From positions 5,418,212-5,482,211 of the forward strand of contig NC_031478.1 in assembly GCF_000006565.2 (NCBI RefSeq): a stretch of 64,000 nucleotides of DNA, read 5' to 3'. Source of the stretch: Toxoplasma gondii ME49. Its lineage: Eukaryota > Apicomplexa > Conoidasida > Eucoccidiorida > Sarcocystidae. The position numbers and the translations under genes are program-made. The stretch's first letter is position 1. Every line of letters starts with the position of its first letter. Shown here piece by piece: positions 36,001 through 47,183 of this stretch. The notes beneath the pieces are model-generated. The model worked only from the letters and a program-made list of their open reading frames with translations, searched no databases and had not been told where the DNA came from.

Positions 36001-39000
36001 TTGAAAACGCGATCTTTATCAGGTAAGGAAGCGAAGGAATATGGTGTCGCGCGAGAGAGTATGAGCGGGTGTGGACTGCCAGTTTGTTACCACACAGGTC
36101 ATAGTCAGCCACTGTATCAGATCCCCTGAGGGACATTGATGTCGCTTAAGGGCGAGAACGGCTGGCTGGAGCAGCGTTCAATAAACAACCGCCTTGCCGT
36201 TCGAGCGTTTTTTGGCTAGACACCGGCGACAGTCTACTTCCAACAGCGATCTTACACAACCGAAGGAGCTGTTTTGCGTATTGAAGAGAGCGAAAACAGG
36301 TCTTGGTATCATCTCCCCTGCAGACGGTAGAATGCATTATCCCAGCCTGCGGGCTCCCGTGGTATCGTGTCTGGAGGATTGTGGTATTTATCGGGAATCA
36401 ATTCGCGTTTGGATGGACGCAGGGTCTTTCAGAAGAAACGATAATTGGTGTCTCTGTGGGAACATTTTTCTATCCATGTTAGGCCGTATTTCAAGCACGG
36501 AACCGTTGGAGATGTGATCAAGAATCTCGCCGGCAAAAAGAAGTCCCTCTACTATAAAGATGATTTGCTTGTGACGAACGCGCACAAGTTTATCTCGTGG
36601 TATGGTACTGCGCACCTGAGCCATTTCAGCTGACGGAGGTGGAAGTGCCAAAGACATGTGTATCGACTGGCAAATTTGTAGTAGCATCACGGTCGACGTT
36701 ACTCTTCTCGGTTTCACTGGTACAAATTAGAGCACTATCGATGCATAAAGATAGCCAGACGTGTGCTGCCTGCGCAGCCTTGCGATGCCACCGAATTCGA
36801 GAGACCCGTGTAACCGACGAAATGTTTCAGTGTCGAGGGACGAGCAGCTCGAGACGTTCTTTCGTGACATATCTACATGTGTGAGGTTGGTTATCACTAC
36901 ATCGTTTGCATCGGACAGAACAAGCGAAGGTTACCGCTGCCTTCAGAAATTCGTGTTTGGTCTGTTGTTACATGTAGTCTCATGCTTCGAGTTGGTTTCT
37001 GCTCACTATTTCTGGCAACTCTTTATTGTCTCCGGTTCCCTGTCTCAGCATGGCCTACATGGAGAATTGCAGGTTGTATCATGGCAGCATTCACCCGAAC
37101 AACATTTTCGTCTCGGACGACGGTTTCAGGCTTCTCGTTGGCGACTTTCTCCCTCCATGTATGCATTCGCGTTCAGGGGTTTGGGATTAATATTTTATGG
37201 TCGTGTGCATTCTTCAGTTTCATAAACAGACGTGTGCGGGTCACTGCGTCGGGTAGAAAGTCATGCAAAGGGGCTGGTGCGGCTTACATGCAGCGAATAG
37301 GTCTGCAGTCCGCGTTTGCTTTTGTGCTTTCCGCGAATACGAAAGGTTTTTTCGCCGGCAAAAGCAAAACAAAGATTGCTCTCCAACCATGCCTACATCT
37401 GGAACACTGACCTTCTCGGTTTCGTGCATTGCTGTTCTAGGCAGTTTTCGGATATATTCACACTTTCTTGTGGAAATTGGCTGCGGGTTTTTCCAGGTCA
37501 AGCCTGGACCTGAGTGCAGCAGTAGAGTTTGGGAAGGCAGTTATGACCATTGGAGAACGTTCGCGCGGTAGTTTTAGAATAATGGGGGTTACTGAAGCAG
37601 CCGCTGGCGTTTTCTGGTCGATTTTAGGCATTTTTCTCGAGCGTGTGCTTGACATTTCAGCGGAGTTCAAGCGGTGGATGGTGAGCGTGGCGAAGCGATT
37701 ATCATCCGTCCCGACCTTCCTTTCACCGGAATATCGGGAGGCACTGGTGACGGCGCGGATACAGAAGCCCCAGTACTACACAGAAACGCTTTCACCGTAC
37801 AAAAACGACGTCTACGCCTTTGGACTTGTTTTGCTTTACTTAGCCACAATGGAAGAGCCGACGGTAAGTTAGCAGCGACAAATAGCAACGAAGAATGGCA
37901 GAAGACTCTGCTCGTCTGGGAGAAAGCAGTTCCTGTATTGTCTTTTGGAAGCCTCCGACGTGTGCATGTCACCGTGGAGAGTTATATTACTCCAGCCTGC
38001 TGACCTGGTGCCGTTAGTACTCCGCGCAGTTTGCGTTTGTGAAGTACACTTGACAAGAACCGTCAAACAAACACGATATTGCTCACGAACTGCAACCATT
38101 GCGGCCATATGATGCCGAGATGCATGACCATGGGCCGAGGTGGTTGGTGCAAGCATGGTGTTCGAAGAGAGGACTTGACTCGTCTGTTTTTCAGGGTGTG
38201 AATCAGAGCGCCAAGAAAGCAGCCCGGGCCGTCGAGCGGCTGCGGCATAAAGGTCGGCACGAAGGTTAGCTCACGACAGCAACGCATTTTTTCGTTGAAA
38301 ATTGTACTTGTGACACAGGTGTAACACATAGTCTTCTTTGTTTGGTTCACGCTGCGACGGGGCTTGGGCTCATAGCGAGCTTTCATCTACCGTATCCACT
38401 CCAGCGCCAATCTTTGGTGGGGCTGATCGTGCGCGTGACATCGTTATATGAGCGAATTGCACACTGGTGATCGCTTTTCCATTCGGTGCAGACATTGTTC
38501 ACGCTTTCGCACTGCCACGCCACAACACAACACTTCTATCACTTCAGGGCGCCCATTAAGAGTGACACGCAGACATCTTCACTTTAATCGGCTTTTGGAC
38601 TAGTACTGGTAGATGCCGGTATGGCGAGAGACGTGCGAATGAAAGAACTGCTACTCCTACCTAAGTAGGAGTGTCATCAAATTGAATTGTGAGCACAGGT
38701 CTGTGCATCGAGGAATATCGAGCTTTTCTGTTGTGCAAACACAGAGCGTCAGGCTGTTTAATTAGCAAACGTCGCTCGTGTGTGCCCCCTTATAGGCAAG
38801 CCGACGCATCAGAACCACCACTGTTTTCCCTTTTTATGTGGTGCAGATTTGCTTTCGTTGGTTTCGGCTATGCTCACATTCAATCCACAAGAACGCCCGA
38901 GTTGGAAAGAGCTCTTGGTAGGCCAGAATTAGTGGCGGGGCTTCATCTGGATTCCACCTTTTCAGTCAGTTGCTATCAGATGCAGACTGCAGTCCATCCG

Positions 39001-39496
39001 AGCTGCTGATGCTAGTGCGGTCTCACGAGATGCTTTGTAGCATTGTTGTCACGCTGGCAGTTAGAGCTGTGGCAAGAATAGCATTTACGTTGATCTTGTT
39101 GCAGTGTAGCGCCGGTGATGGGCAATCCGTAGGACCATTGAAATGTCTTTCCTGACGAGCATGGCATGCGTGTTACTGTTCGTAGCCGCCTACCTCGTGT
39201 GTTCATGTCGATATCGAGGGAAAGGGTTTACCTTCTGAACTGCCAGTACTTTCAGATTCTTCAAGTATGCCCTCTTGTTCGTGGGCACTGGTGTTGTGCA
39301 GATGACGGGTGAAAGATTACAGCTCCAAGCGGCAGATGTGCTTCGAGGTCTTGGGAATCTCTTCGGAGTGACTCTAACAAACCCGGAAGACCAGTATATG
39401 GACAAGGATCTAAGGGATCCACGGCGAGCACACGCGGCTGCAACAAAACATATGAAGCGCCAAGAGGGAGGACAAACGGCATGCACGATTATGTAG
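33005..39496 (+). CDS. membrane-anchored or secreted protein kinase-like protein (pseudokinase)
   Basis: Phase-consistent exons: 33005-33110, 33185-33260, 33812-33961, 34049-34135, 34379-34448, 34716-34790, 34991-35198, 35403-35470, 35781-36022, 36483-36604, 36831-36885, 37049-37158, 37661-37863, 38195-38264 and 38847-38917, then less certain exons from 38970 and 39254. Exon 1 encodes a hydrophobic segment (residues ~16-34, core ILFLLLLLYPVLL), which is a signal peptide or anchor. Residues ~45-270 are charged, acidic and partly coiled coil. The kinase-like domain follows. In the catalytic loop HGSIHPNN (431-438) the HRD Asp is Ser and the Lys is His. DFL (452-454) replaces DFG, SPE (478-480) replaces APE, and DVYAFGLVL and LTFNPQERPSW match subdomains IX and XI. 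Loss of the catalytic Asp predicts a pseudokinase. The C-terminus is ambiguous: one frame stops at 39496 with CTIM, while an alternative splice would end at 39684. Rhoptry-kinase membership is possible but unproven, since intron number is high for that family. Confidence 0.78.
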
Positions 39497-40955
39497 TCGC
39501 CAACAGAGCGGCAGATCCTGTGGAGCCGCTGTCAGTTCTGCGGCGCATGCATTCGGGCATCGGCTGGCTCTTTCGGAGTCTTTCTTCTAACGCTTTGGAA
39601 GAGCAGGTTCGTCGCTACAGCGGCCGAAGCCTGGGCGAGCAAGTGTTCAATAAGCGTGATTACGAAAGTGTCGTGATGCGGTAGACGCGCGCTCACAGTT
39701 GGGATAGTTCACTGACTGTGTCTGATTCGTGTTGTGAGGAAACGAGGCGACTGCAAAACTGCGCTTTTGGTATAGGGATGAGCTGTGTGAGGCCTCTGGA
39801 ATGTCGTGTTCGGTCCGGGGAGTCAACAGCTCGACTGTGCTCGAACTTTCGCCAAATGTGCGTATCCCGGAAGTGATACGACAAAAACAGTTTGACAGGC
39901 CAGGCGTCCCCCTTTTTGTTCATGCAGCAAGTGGTGCAGCGGATTCATCACTTCCACCGTGCTACAACCAGCAACTTGAATGTGGGTCACGCTGCTTCGC
40001 AGGTGCTTGTCTGTCAATATCTCTGTCCCCATGCTGCCTTTCACACGCAAGATGTCCTTGAAACGAAGACGTCTTATGGCAGACTCCAAAGTCGAAAATG
40101 TGGTGAAAATAAGTTCCGCGACTCTTGAACTTGCCGCTTCAGCGGAGTACTTATCTCTTTATTCTTACTTCCGCTGCTGTCAACGCTACCGCATGACAGG
40201 ATGTGCAGTCGTTGTTTCTTGAAGTCACCGACGCCAACGGGAGGTACCCACGAAGACATTTTGTTCTACCTCCCTCCGCTAAAAGCGTCCCTTGCTGCAT
40301 CCCGCTTCAACTATAGTCCCTCACGGATGTGGGGCTAAACAGTAGGCACGACGATGACACGACAGACTGCGTTCACAATAGTGGGGGCTGCAATGTCAAG
40401 CCCTCGAGAGCTAGCCGCATCAGCTGGCGCACCTTCGGCACTGACGTCCCATGGAAGAAACTACCAAACACAGTTAAGAACAGTTGTTTTGGTCAGTCTC
40501 TCATTTGCCACCCTTGAACCCCCTAAATGGGTGCACACAACGAACACTCTCTCGACTACACTCAACAAAACGTACAGATGCCTCATTCCACGGTGGAACC
40601 GGCACCACAGGGCACCACGGAGACAAAACAACCTCTAAACGTTTCGCGGAGAACGTCATACCTTTCAAGCACCAGACGTTCGCTTCCTGTGTGCGATTTT
40701 AAAAGCGAACTTTTAAACTTCTCCGCTGCGGATTTCTGTGTATACCTTTTGTACACCTCGCGGGATGTCGGCCGTATCACCTGACGGAGCAGGATTCTGG
40801 CCTGTCACCCTTAAAGTGGTATTCAGTACCTGCATGGTGGGCACTCATCAGCCTATAAAACTGACAACGCGCATAGTCAGGAATGCACAGATTTTCTTCT
40901 CGGCGCCCCCGTTGCCAAACATTCTCACACACCTACACCCACGGGAATTCTCTTT
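39497..40955. other. 3' region of the pseudokinase gene and intergenic
   Basis: The first part, up to 39684, may be coding if the pseudokinase uses an alternative last exon in a second frame (protein-like segment GIGWLFRSLSSNALEEQVRR). Beyond 39685 no convincing coding sequence is visible until the minus-strand ORF whose stop lies at 40956. Confidence 0.4.
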
Positions 40956-41714
40956 TTAACCTGGTATTGGGTGTTTCTCGTTCAACTGCGCAAGTGCAGA
41001 GAAACGCCCCAAACGATAAAAGCGTCCTCCAAAACACGGTGCATTGTCGTTTACGTTACCGCTCTCCAATGCATCTTGTGCCTTCCCGCTGCGCGTATGC
41101 TCTGGACTAAAAAAGAGCTTAGGAGAGTCACTTCGAAGATTATCCAATGGCAACAGACACGCGGTTTCATCGGGGTGGTCGACCAGAGGAGGATATTCTG
41201 CAGGCATGGTTTTCATACAAGGCGTCTCGTTCAGCTGATCAGAGCCTCCATAATCTTCAGTTCCGACCTCTACGGGGGTACCTTCAGAAATGCTGCGACC
41301 CAGAATATGTATATCCGGCACACCACCAAGCAAAAAATACCAGCTCCGAAACAAGGAGCGAATACGATGCGAAGGGGTTGCCTGAGATATCCAAAACTGG
41401 CCCGTAAACTTGACGATGTCTGGATCAGTTGAAGATGGGACCATGCCAGCTTGCGAAGAGAACGGTAGAGCCAGCCGCTTTGCCAAATGCCCAAGCTGTT
41501 TGTCAGTAGGTCCACATCGTTGTGCATCTCGTTGGCTGGTCTCCCTTTCCGCACTTACGTCTTCATGTGCTGTCTTGGGCACCCCTTCCATCTGACTTTG
41601 CAGGTCGTGAACCACTTGGCCCTCCTGTTGCTGTACTGCCTGCAGACTACCATACTGTCGAACTAATGCCACGGACCACCCGTTCAGACCGGCACAGACA
41701 GCACTTGAGAACAT
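40956..41714 (-). CDS. unassigned 252-residue open reading frame
   Basis: This minus-strand frame has an ATG at 41714, only 19 bases beyond the stop codon of the 273-residue membrane protein (stop at 41734-41736), and runs 252 codons. Upstream of the ATG the same frame stays open through the whole last exon of that gene, in a different register. The product has no recognised domain: it is Gln/Ser-rich at first (YGSLQAVQQQEGQ) and mixed later (FWISQATPSHRIRSLFRSW). Third-position GC looks less extreme than in neighbouring true exons, so it may be a long chance frame in a 3' UTR, an unannotated second gene, or an alternative last exon. Confidence 0.35.
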   Translation of the reverse strand: MFSSAVCAGLNGWSVALVRQYGSLQAVQQQEGQVVHDLQSQMEGVPKTAHEDVSAERETSQRDAQRCGPTDKQLGHLAKRLALPFSSQAGMVPSSTDPDIVKFTGQFWISQATPSHRIRSLFRSWYFLLGGVPDIHILGRSISEGTPVEVGTEDYGGSDQLNETPCMKTMPAEYPPLVDHPDETACLLPLDNLRSDSPKLFFSPEHTRSGKAQDALESGNVNDNAPCFGGRFYRLGRFSALAQLNEKHPIPG

Positions 41715-41733
41715 CTTCGCAAGGCAATGAATC

Positions 41734-43113
41734 TCATGGATATGGCGTCCTGGGAATAAAGGTGTTCGTTGAGCCACTGTAGTACCCGCTGGGTGCCCGA
41801 GGGAAGTACACCCGCACCGGCTCCTCGTACACATACGCCACCCGGTTGCTGGGGACGTAGTACCGCGGCTGCCTATCCGAAAACCCTGCAAAAAAAGACA
41901 AGAGTTGTCACTTTTCGCATGCACGAGTCAGTTCTCTCGTTCGGCGAAACAACGGGGGTCACGAGGTAACTGAACGATGACTCACGGTCGCGACAATGAG
42001 ACTATACTCACTACGTGAGATGGTCTGAAGCCAACTTCAGAAGCGTACAGGCAGTAAAAACTCCAGATCACTCATTTCATAACAACACGGATCTCCTGAG
42101 GGGGCAAAGCTTACAGCAAGTATTATCGGGAATTATGCTTGGAAGTTCAGTACCACATTTCTGACACTCACGGCGGCGGCACACCAAATTCATCCTGAAA
42201 TCTCCTGACGTCTGCCGTTATCGCTTGCCAGCGTAATAACCTTAATCTTACCAGAGTCACAGCAAGACTTGCGGATAGCACGCCAACAAATATCCACAAG
42301 CAGAGCACCCGCCTGGAGGATACCGAAGGAAACAGTTGCGGCGGTCCCGAGGAAAACTGCCACGCAGTCCGCGCAGGCAACCGCAGCTCCGGCAGCCGCT
42401 TCATCTCCAGCGAACGGATGATGGTATTCACTGTGTCCCGGTTGCACTGAAGCTTGTGTTTCTTCTTTTTCCTTGTCGCCTTCCGGGCGCGTGCACTCGC
42501 CCGAGGTAGCGGACATGGTGAAGGACACCTCAGGCGACGCCGGATCGATATTGCACACGAAGCGCACGGAGTCAACGACAGACAAGCACACAAATTTGCA
42601 GTAACGTGAATAAAAACCCCCCAACCGCGTGCAGGCTTCGTGATTCACAGAAAAACTATGTCCAATCGGGAAAAGCTGAACGTCACACTCGAATACTGCG
42701 AAACTCAGCGTTCCGACGGAAGCGATGTTGGCAGTGAGCCGTACCGGGGAAACATCTGTTGACGGAACCGAGATAACACATGCCTCTGTTGCCGATTGTT
42801 TCCCGAAAAAAGGGGAAATTTGGGCGTCTCTGCTTTCTGTTTTATTATAAGGTTCCTGCAAGGGGGGTTGGCACGAAGTGCCTCACGATGAGCGACGCTC
42901 GACCTGGAGAGGTTCTAGGAGTCGGGATGCAAAGCTGCGCAGACGAAGAGGATTCTCGCGTACCAGGCGCATGTCCTTTCACATCCGACTTCGCTTCTCG
43001 CCACACGCTTTTTCATTCACGTGTATTACCGAAACTAGAACACTCACGAAGGTTTCCAAGGCGCACAAATATTTGCAAACTCGTGGAAAAAATAGGGGTA
43101 CAGGAGGACGCAT
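41734..43113 (-). CDS. predicted membrane protein with Cys-containing ectodomain and Tyr/Pro-rich tail
   Basis: Three minus-strand exons, 43048-43113, 42252-42855 and 41734-41885, join in frame to 273 residues with strong splice sites (gtgagt and gtaaga donors; ttgcag and tttttgcag acceptors). Residues ~45-145 contain six or more cysteines in a beta-like pattern (TANIASVGTLSFAVFECDVQ; CNIDPASPEVSFTMSATSGE), suggesting a disulphide-bonded domain. A Lys/Glu-rich linker follows, then a hydrophobic stretch at ~174-212 that could hold one or two membrane spans, then a basic and aromatic tail with repeated Tyr (RYYVPSNRVAYVYEEPVRVY). Codons in the last exon are strongly G/C-ending, which supports this frame. 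The start at 43113 is uncertain because the frame is open further upstream (to about 43490), and no clear signal peptide is visible from 43113. I do not recognise the family. Confidence 0.65.
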
Positions 43114-44575
43114 CAGCAAGCGGGGGAGGGCGCTATGAAGTGACCGAAGCCATCGTGGCGCAGATGTACAGCAGCAGCTTCTTTTGACAGAAAGTGAGCA
43201 TTCTTCCCAACCTGTCATGTATTTAGCTTGTAAGGGACATTTCCTTTCAATTGGCATACTAAGATATAAAAGCGAACCCCTGGGCTGCAACGCAGTTGAA
43301 ACGAAGTGATAATCGAAGCTCGTGAGGCGCGTCGCGGACGAAGGTTTCTGCTTCGTCAAGTGCATTTTCACCAATCCTTGCATTAAACGTCCTCCTGGTA
43401 ACATCATTTCAACACGCACCCGCAAAGACTCTAGATAAGACCTCGTCCTGAAGGCAAACAACCTGTGTCTGCGGTGACGGGGGGAGGTCACATGGCGCTC
43501 GGTAAACGATTCCTATCGAGGGCCAGACAAGCTGGGGCTGGCAGGTACTAAACGAGGTGAAGTTCGGCCCCAAAAGGGGGCTCAAGATCATCACTTTATA
43601 CTGTTGCCGTGACAGCTCTGTGTCAATCAGATTGGCACAGAGCATGGAGGGGACACTAATCTGTCACGAAACGCACCCGTAAAGCCGCACACAGGATTCT
43701 TTGTCTGACTGCATGTTGATTCCGGGTTTTCCACGCATGTTCGTCATTCGCACTAGGGAATCTCGGCGCCTATGCTGTTCACACTCGTGTTCGAACACTC
43801 ACGCACCCTTCGTTGGTCTTTTTTTCTGCATGGCGTGTATCGTCATTGCTTTTGGTGCCTCCAGACACCGTGGGTCGGTCTACCTAGTGATTGTTCCGGC
43901 TAACAGGACCTCGCACCCTCTACATTTCGGACAGGTCTAGTAGGACCCCATTCAAAGGGCAGGCCTGCACGTGAAGCAGAGAGGACTAAGAACTACGTAG
44001 CCATCTGGCTATTTTGTGAGGCAGCAGGGTTGCAAGACTCCGACGCCGACTTCTCCGATTTAGCCCTGTCTGCATAATGCATGGACTACACACAGTTGCT
44101 TTCAAGGGATCAACTGAAAGATTTGTGTTGATTGCCTTTGCGACATAGATCTTCTTGAGTTCGCTGGACCAGACTCCATGTTCTCTTGGCGTCACTGGCC
44201 ACAAATTTAAATTTTTTTTAATCAGTGCGGCAATCAAGGTCTCCTTCCTGCATAAGAAGGCATCGGCAGTAAGGCAGAGAACTGCGCATGAATATTTTCA
44301 GAAACTTGATGAAGAGCTCAAACATATCGCCTTTGTAGAGTCACTGTGCGGAGCGAATGGGCAACGATGGCACAGTAGAGTCTCTCTACTTTTGTACACT
44401 TGTGAAGACTCGCTGGCCTGTAGAAAGGAGGGGGCATGCTTGAGCTCCAAGCGGGAAAGTGAAAACATGCACAAGTGCCTGGAACAGGCAGTGCTTTCTG
44501 GGTAGATCGATAGAGTGGGTAGAAGGCCCGGCAACGACTACAGAGGAAAAACGTTTGGTCTCTACTGGCCACACG
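43114..44575. other. intergenic region
   Basis: This stretch lies between two minus-strand genes. It would contain the promoter, and possibly extra 5' coding sequence, of the 273-residue membrane protein, together with the 3' UTR of the next gene. A 116-codon plus-strand frame (44155-44505) lacks recognisable content or splice context and is not called. Confidence 0.4.
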
Positions 44576-45619
44576 CTAAAATAATGCTTTGATTTTCGCG
44601 AGAATCGTCTCCGCCTTAGGAATCTGAGTCATATCCTTCGCACTCGCGAACTGGCTGGCGTAGTTTTGGGCCAGCATGGTCGACTACGCATGAAAGCTCC
44701 TTCAGATAATAGAGGCGTGAAGTATACTGATTTGTGGTATTCAGTTGGGTCTGTTTCTACAATAATTATCTTGAATATGCTGTGCTAACTCAAATACAAC
44801 TTGGATCCGCTATTCAACGACATTCACGGTCTACACCAGTAGTCCAACTCGTAGCATACACTATTCAGAAACAGCTTGTAAATAGTCATATTTCGAGATA
44901 ATCACAACCAGTCTGATGCAACCGCGTATCATCGGACAGATTTCTCTGTTCTCCGGGCATTATGCGATAGCGTCACGCCTGTCTTGTGAGGTGAGGTGCT
45001 CTTTTGGTCTTACCTTTTGTCCCCTCCTCTTCTCCCACTTCTCTTGTGCAACTGAACTGCCATGTCTTCTGTTTGCATCCGGCAGAACAATGTTCTTTCC
45101 ACAACTGTGTTACCACAAGTCTTTGTGGCGGTGGGCGTCTGCCTTGCACGCTGATGGACGCGAACCATACATGGTAGCTGTAGCCCACACGCCCCTTTTT
45201 TTCTTGATGTAGCTATTCTGCAGTAACGAACGGTGACTGTGCCATGATAAAGCAGCATATAATTGTACTCATCTCTCCAGGAATCTATCGATCCACCTGA
45301 GAGGCATCTTCTCTACTGCGACCAACCAACTGCCAGTGTTCGGTGTGCCACACTGGCTTAAGGATGACCGTCACAGGAATGGCTGCGCTCTCCTCCTCCC
45401 ATCGTCCTTTGCACAGACGAAGAGATGTAAAAAAACTCTCTAATTTCTTCGGTGGTGTCTTGCTCAGAAGAACCAGATACGTGTACGGTGCCACCTTTCC
45501 GCGGCATGCAGCATGCCCGTCCGTAGTGCTGATCGCAGCAACTCGGCTCGCGACGCTGGCTGTTCTTGAGTGTAGGAAGCAGAGACACGCTGAACCTCGA
45601 CAAAAATTGCGGTAGACAT
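44576..45619 (-). CDS. small basic hypothetical protein, three exons
   Basis: Exons 45495-45619, 45014-45104 and 44576-44683 join in frame (phases 2 and 0) to 107 residues, starting MSTAIFVEVQRVSASYTQEQ and ending TILAKIKALF. Donors are gtggca and gtaaga, and the exon 2 acceptor follows taacacag. The last exon looks soundly coding, with an amphipathic helix (NYASQFASAKDMTQIPKAET). An additional open block at 45291-45390 (protein-like AAIPVTVILKPVWHTEHW) does not fit the phases cleanly and could be an alternative exon. No family is recognised. The small size, basic charge and helical C-terminus would fit a subunit of a larger complex, but that is inference. Confidence 0.5.
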
Positions 45620-46890
45620 CGTGTTAGCAGGTTAGTGTGTATCTATCAATTCTAGAGTTTGTTCTTCGTGTTGTTCTCTCTTCATTAACACCCAGGGAAA
45701 CTGCTAGCTCAACAGCCGGTCTGTTCCGGTTCGAGAGGAAAAGCTGAGGATTTTCGTGCTCTGTGACTCGTTTCTCTATCCTGTCCTGTAGCGTGTGCGG
45801 AGCGCGCTTGTTGCTTAGATATCGTCGCTTTTTCCATCGCTTGCACTTCTTTTGAAAGAAAGCAGTTCGTTCCGTGTCTGAGGAGCTTTCGCTTCAACGC
45901 AGCTCTAAAGTATCGCCCGTGTTGTCTCCTCACTTTTGCCGGGTGCTGTTATCTGCGGCGGCCCCATTTTGCGAGCGGATGCCCCGATCCCTCTTCCTGT
46001 CAGACTGCCCATCGCCATGCTCACCTTATGCTACTGAAGTATTATTGCGTATTTCCGTGCCAGAGGCTTCCTTCGCTATTATCATCGGGAATGGGATGCG
46101 CTGCGTCTAGCCCGTGACACGACCGGTTCATCTCGCGACGATTTGTGTATGCGACCACTCGGCGCCACACGCCCTACTATGGCGTTTCCGCCAGGAATGA
46201 GCACTATCAATACGTTCTTTTGTGCCCTATTTTCTCCGTCCACTGCCGGTGCGCCACATTATGAGCATCGGATCAAAATGCGGCCGAAGCATGGTTATAT
46301 TTGACTCACGCAAATTTCAACGTAACTGAAAGAAGCATGAAACTTCTGTTCCTTCCCCCACTTCCCCAAATTCGACATCTTTTGAAAAGGGACCTAATAC
46401 CGGACAGTACTCTCTGTATCAGGTGTGCGGGCAGAATGCGTAGTCGCTGCATCCTTTCCAGGTCAGGAAAGTTCGTTTTGCATTCGCACTTCTCCCCGTT
46501 CCGTGGCGTCACGCGTCTTCGTTAGCTTCTCTTTTCCAACACCGAGAACTCGGACTTTTACGGTGAAGTAGGCGAAAGAGCCGCCTTACCCTGGGCGCCT
46601 GCTCGTCCCCTGCTTCCACTGGTGGCTCTGCTAAAGAGCCCCGTGCCTGTACACCGTGGCACCGCCTCTCAGCCTTGAGGTCAACCGATAACGAGGCGAG
46701 ACCTCGCTTTGCGTTGCTCTTTCTTCCCTGTTTACTTGATTGCGTCTTCTAGTGGGAATCCAGGTGATACACGTTGCGTGTTGTCTCTGTCGTCGTCATC
46801 CGACATCTTTCTCGCTACGCCAGGACAGCTGGTCTGGTGTTCCCTGCCGGCGTCTTCATTTCTTGGGCCAGAGGCCTTGCCGAAGTGAAA
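45620..46890. other. divergent intergenic region
   Basis: This region lies between the minus-strand small-protein gene and the plus-strand RING-H2 gene. It is likely a shared promoter region with both 5' UTRs. Short open frames have no recognisable content. Confidence 0.4.
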
Positions 46891-47146
46891 ATGGCGGGCC
46901 TCGCACTTCTACGGTCCACAACAGACACTCTACGGCGAGCAGCGCGATATACTGCCGATGTAAGTGTGCCAAGGAACGAAGATCTTTTGCATAGCGCCAC
47001 TTACGCCAACTCAGATGCTAGTATAATCAATCCTACAGGGAATAATCGTCTCCGAGACAGGCTAACTCGAAAGAACATCGACATCAACATCACTGAAATG
47101 CATACCTACAGATATAAATGGACTTCAACCAAATCCCTTGCCGTTA

Positions 47147-47183
<37 letters not shown>

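Noticed and set aside
44155..44505. A 116-codon plus-strand frame with a protein-like C-terminal half
   Set aside because: It has no convincing start, no splice sites and no family resemblance.
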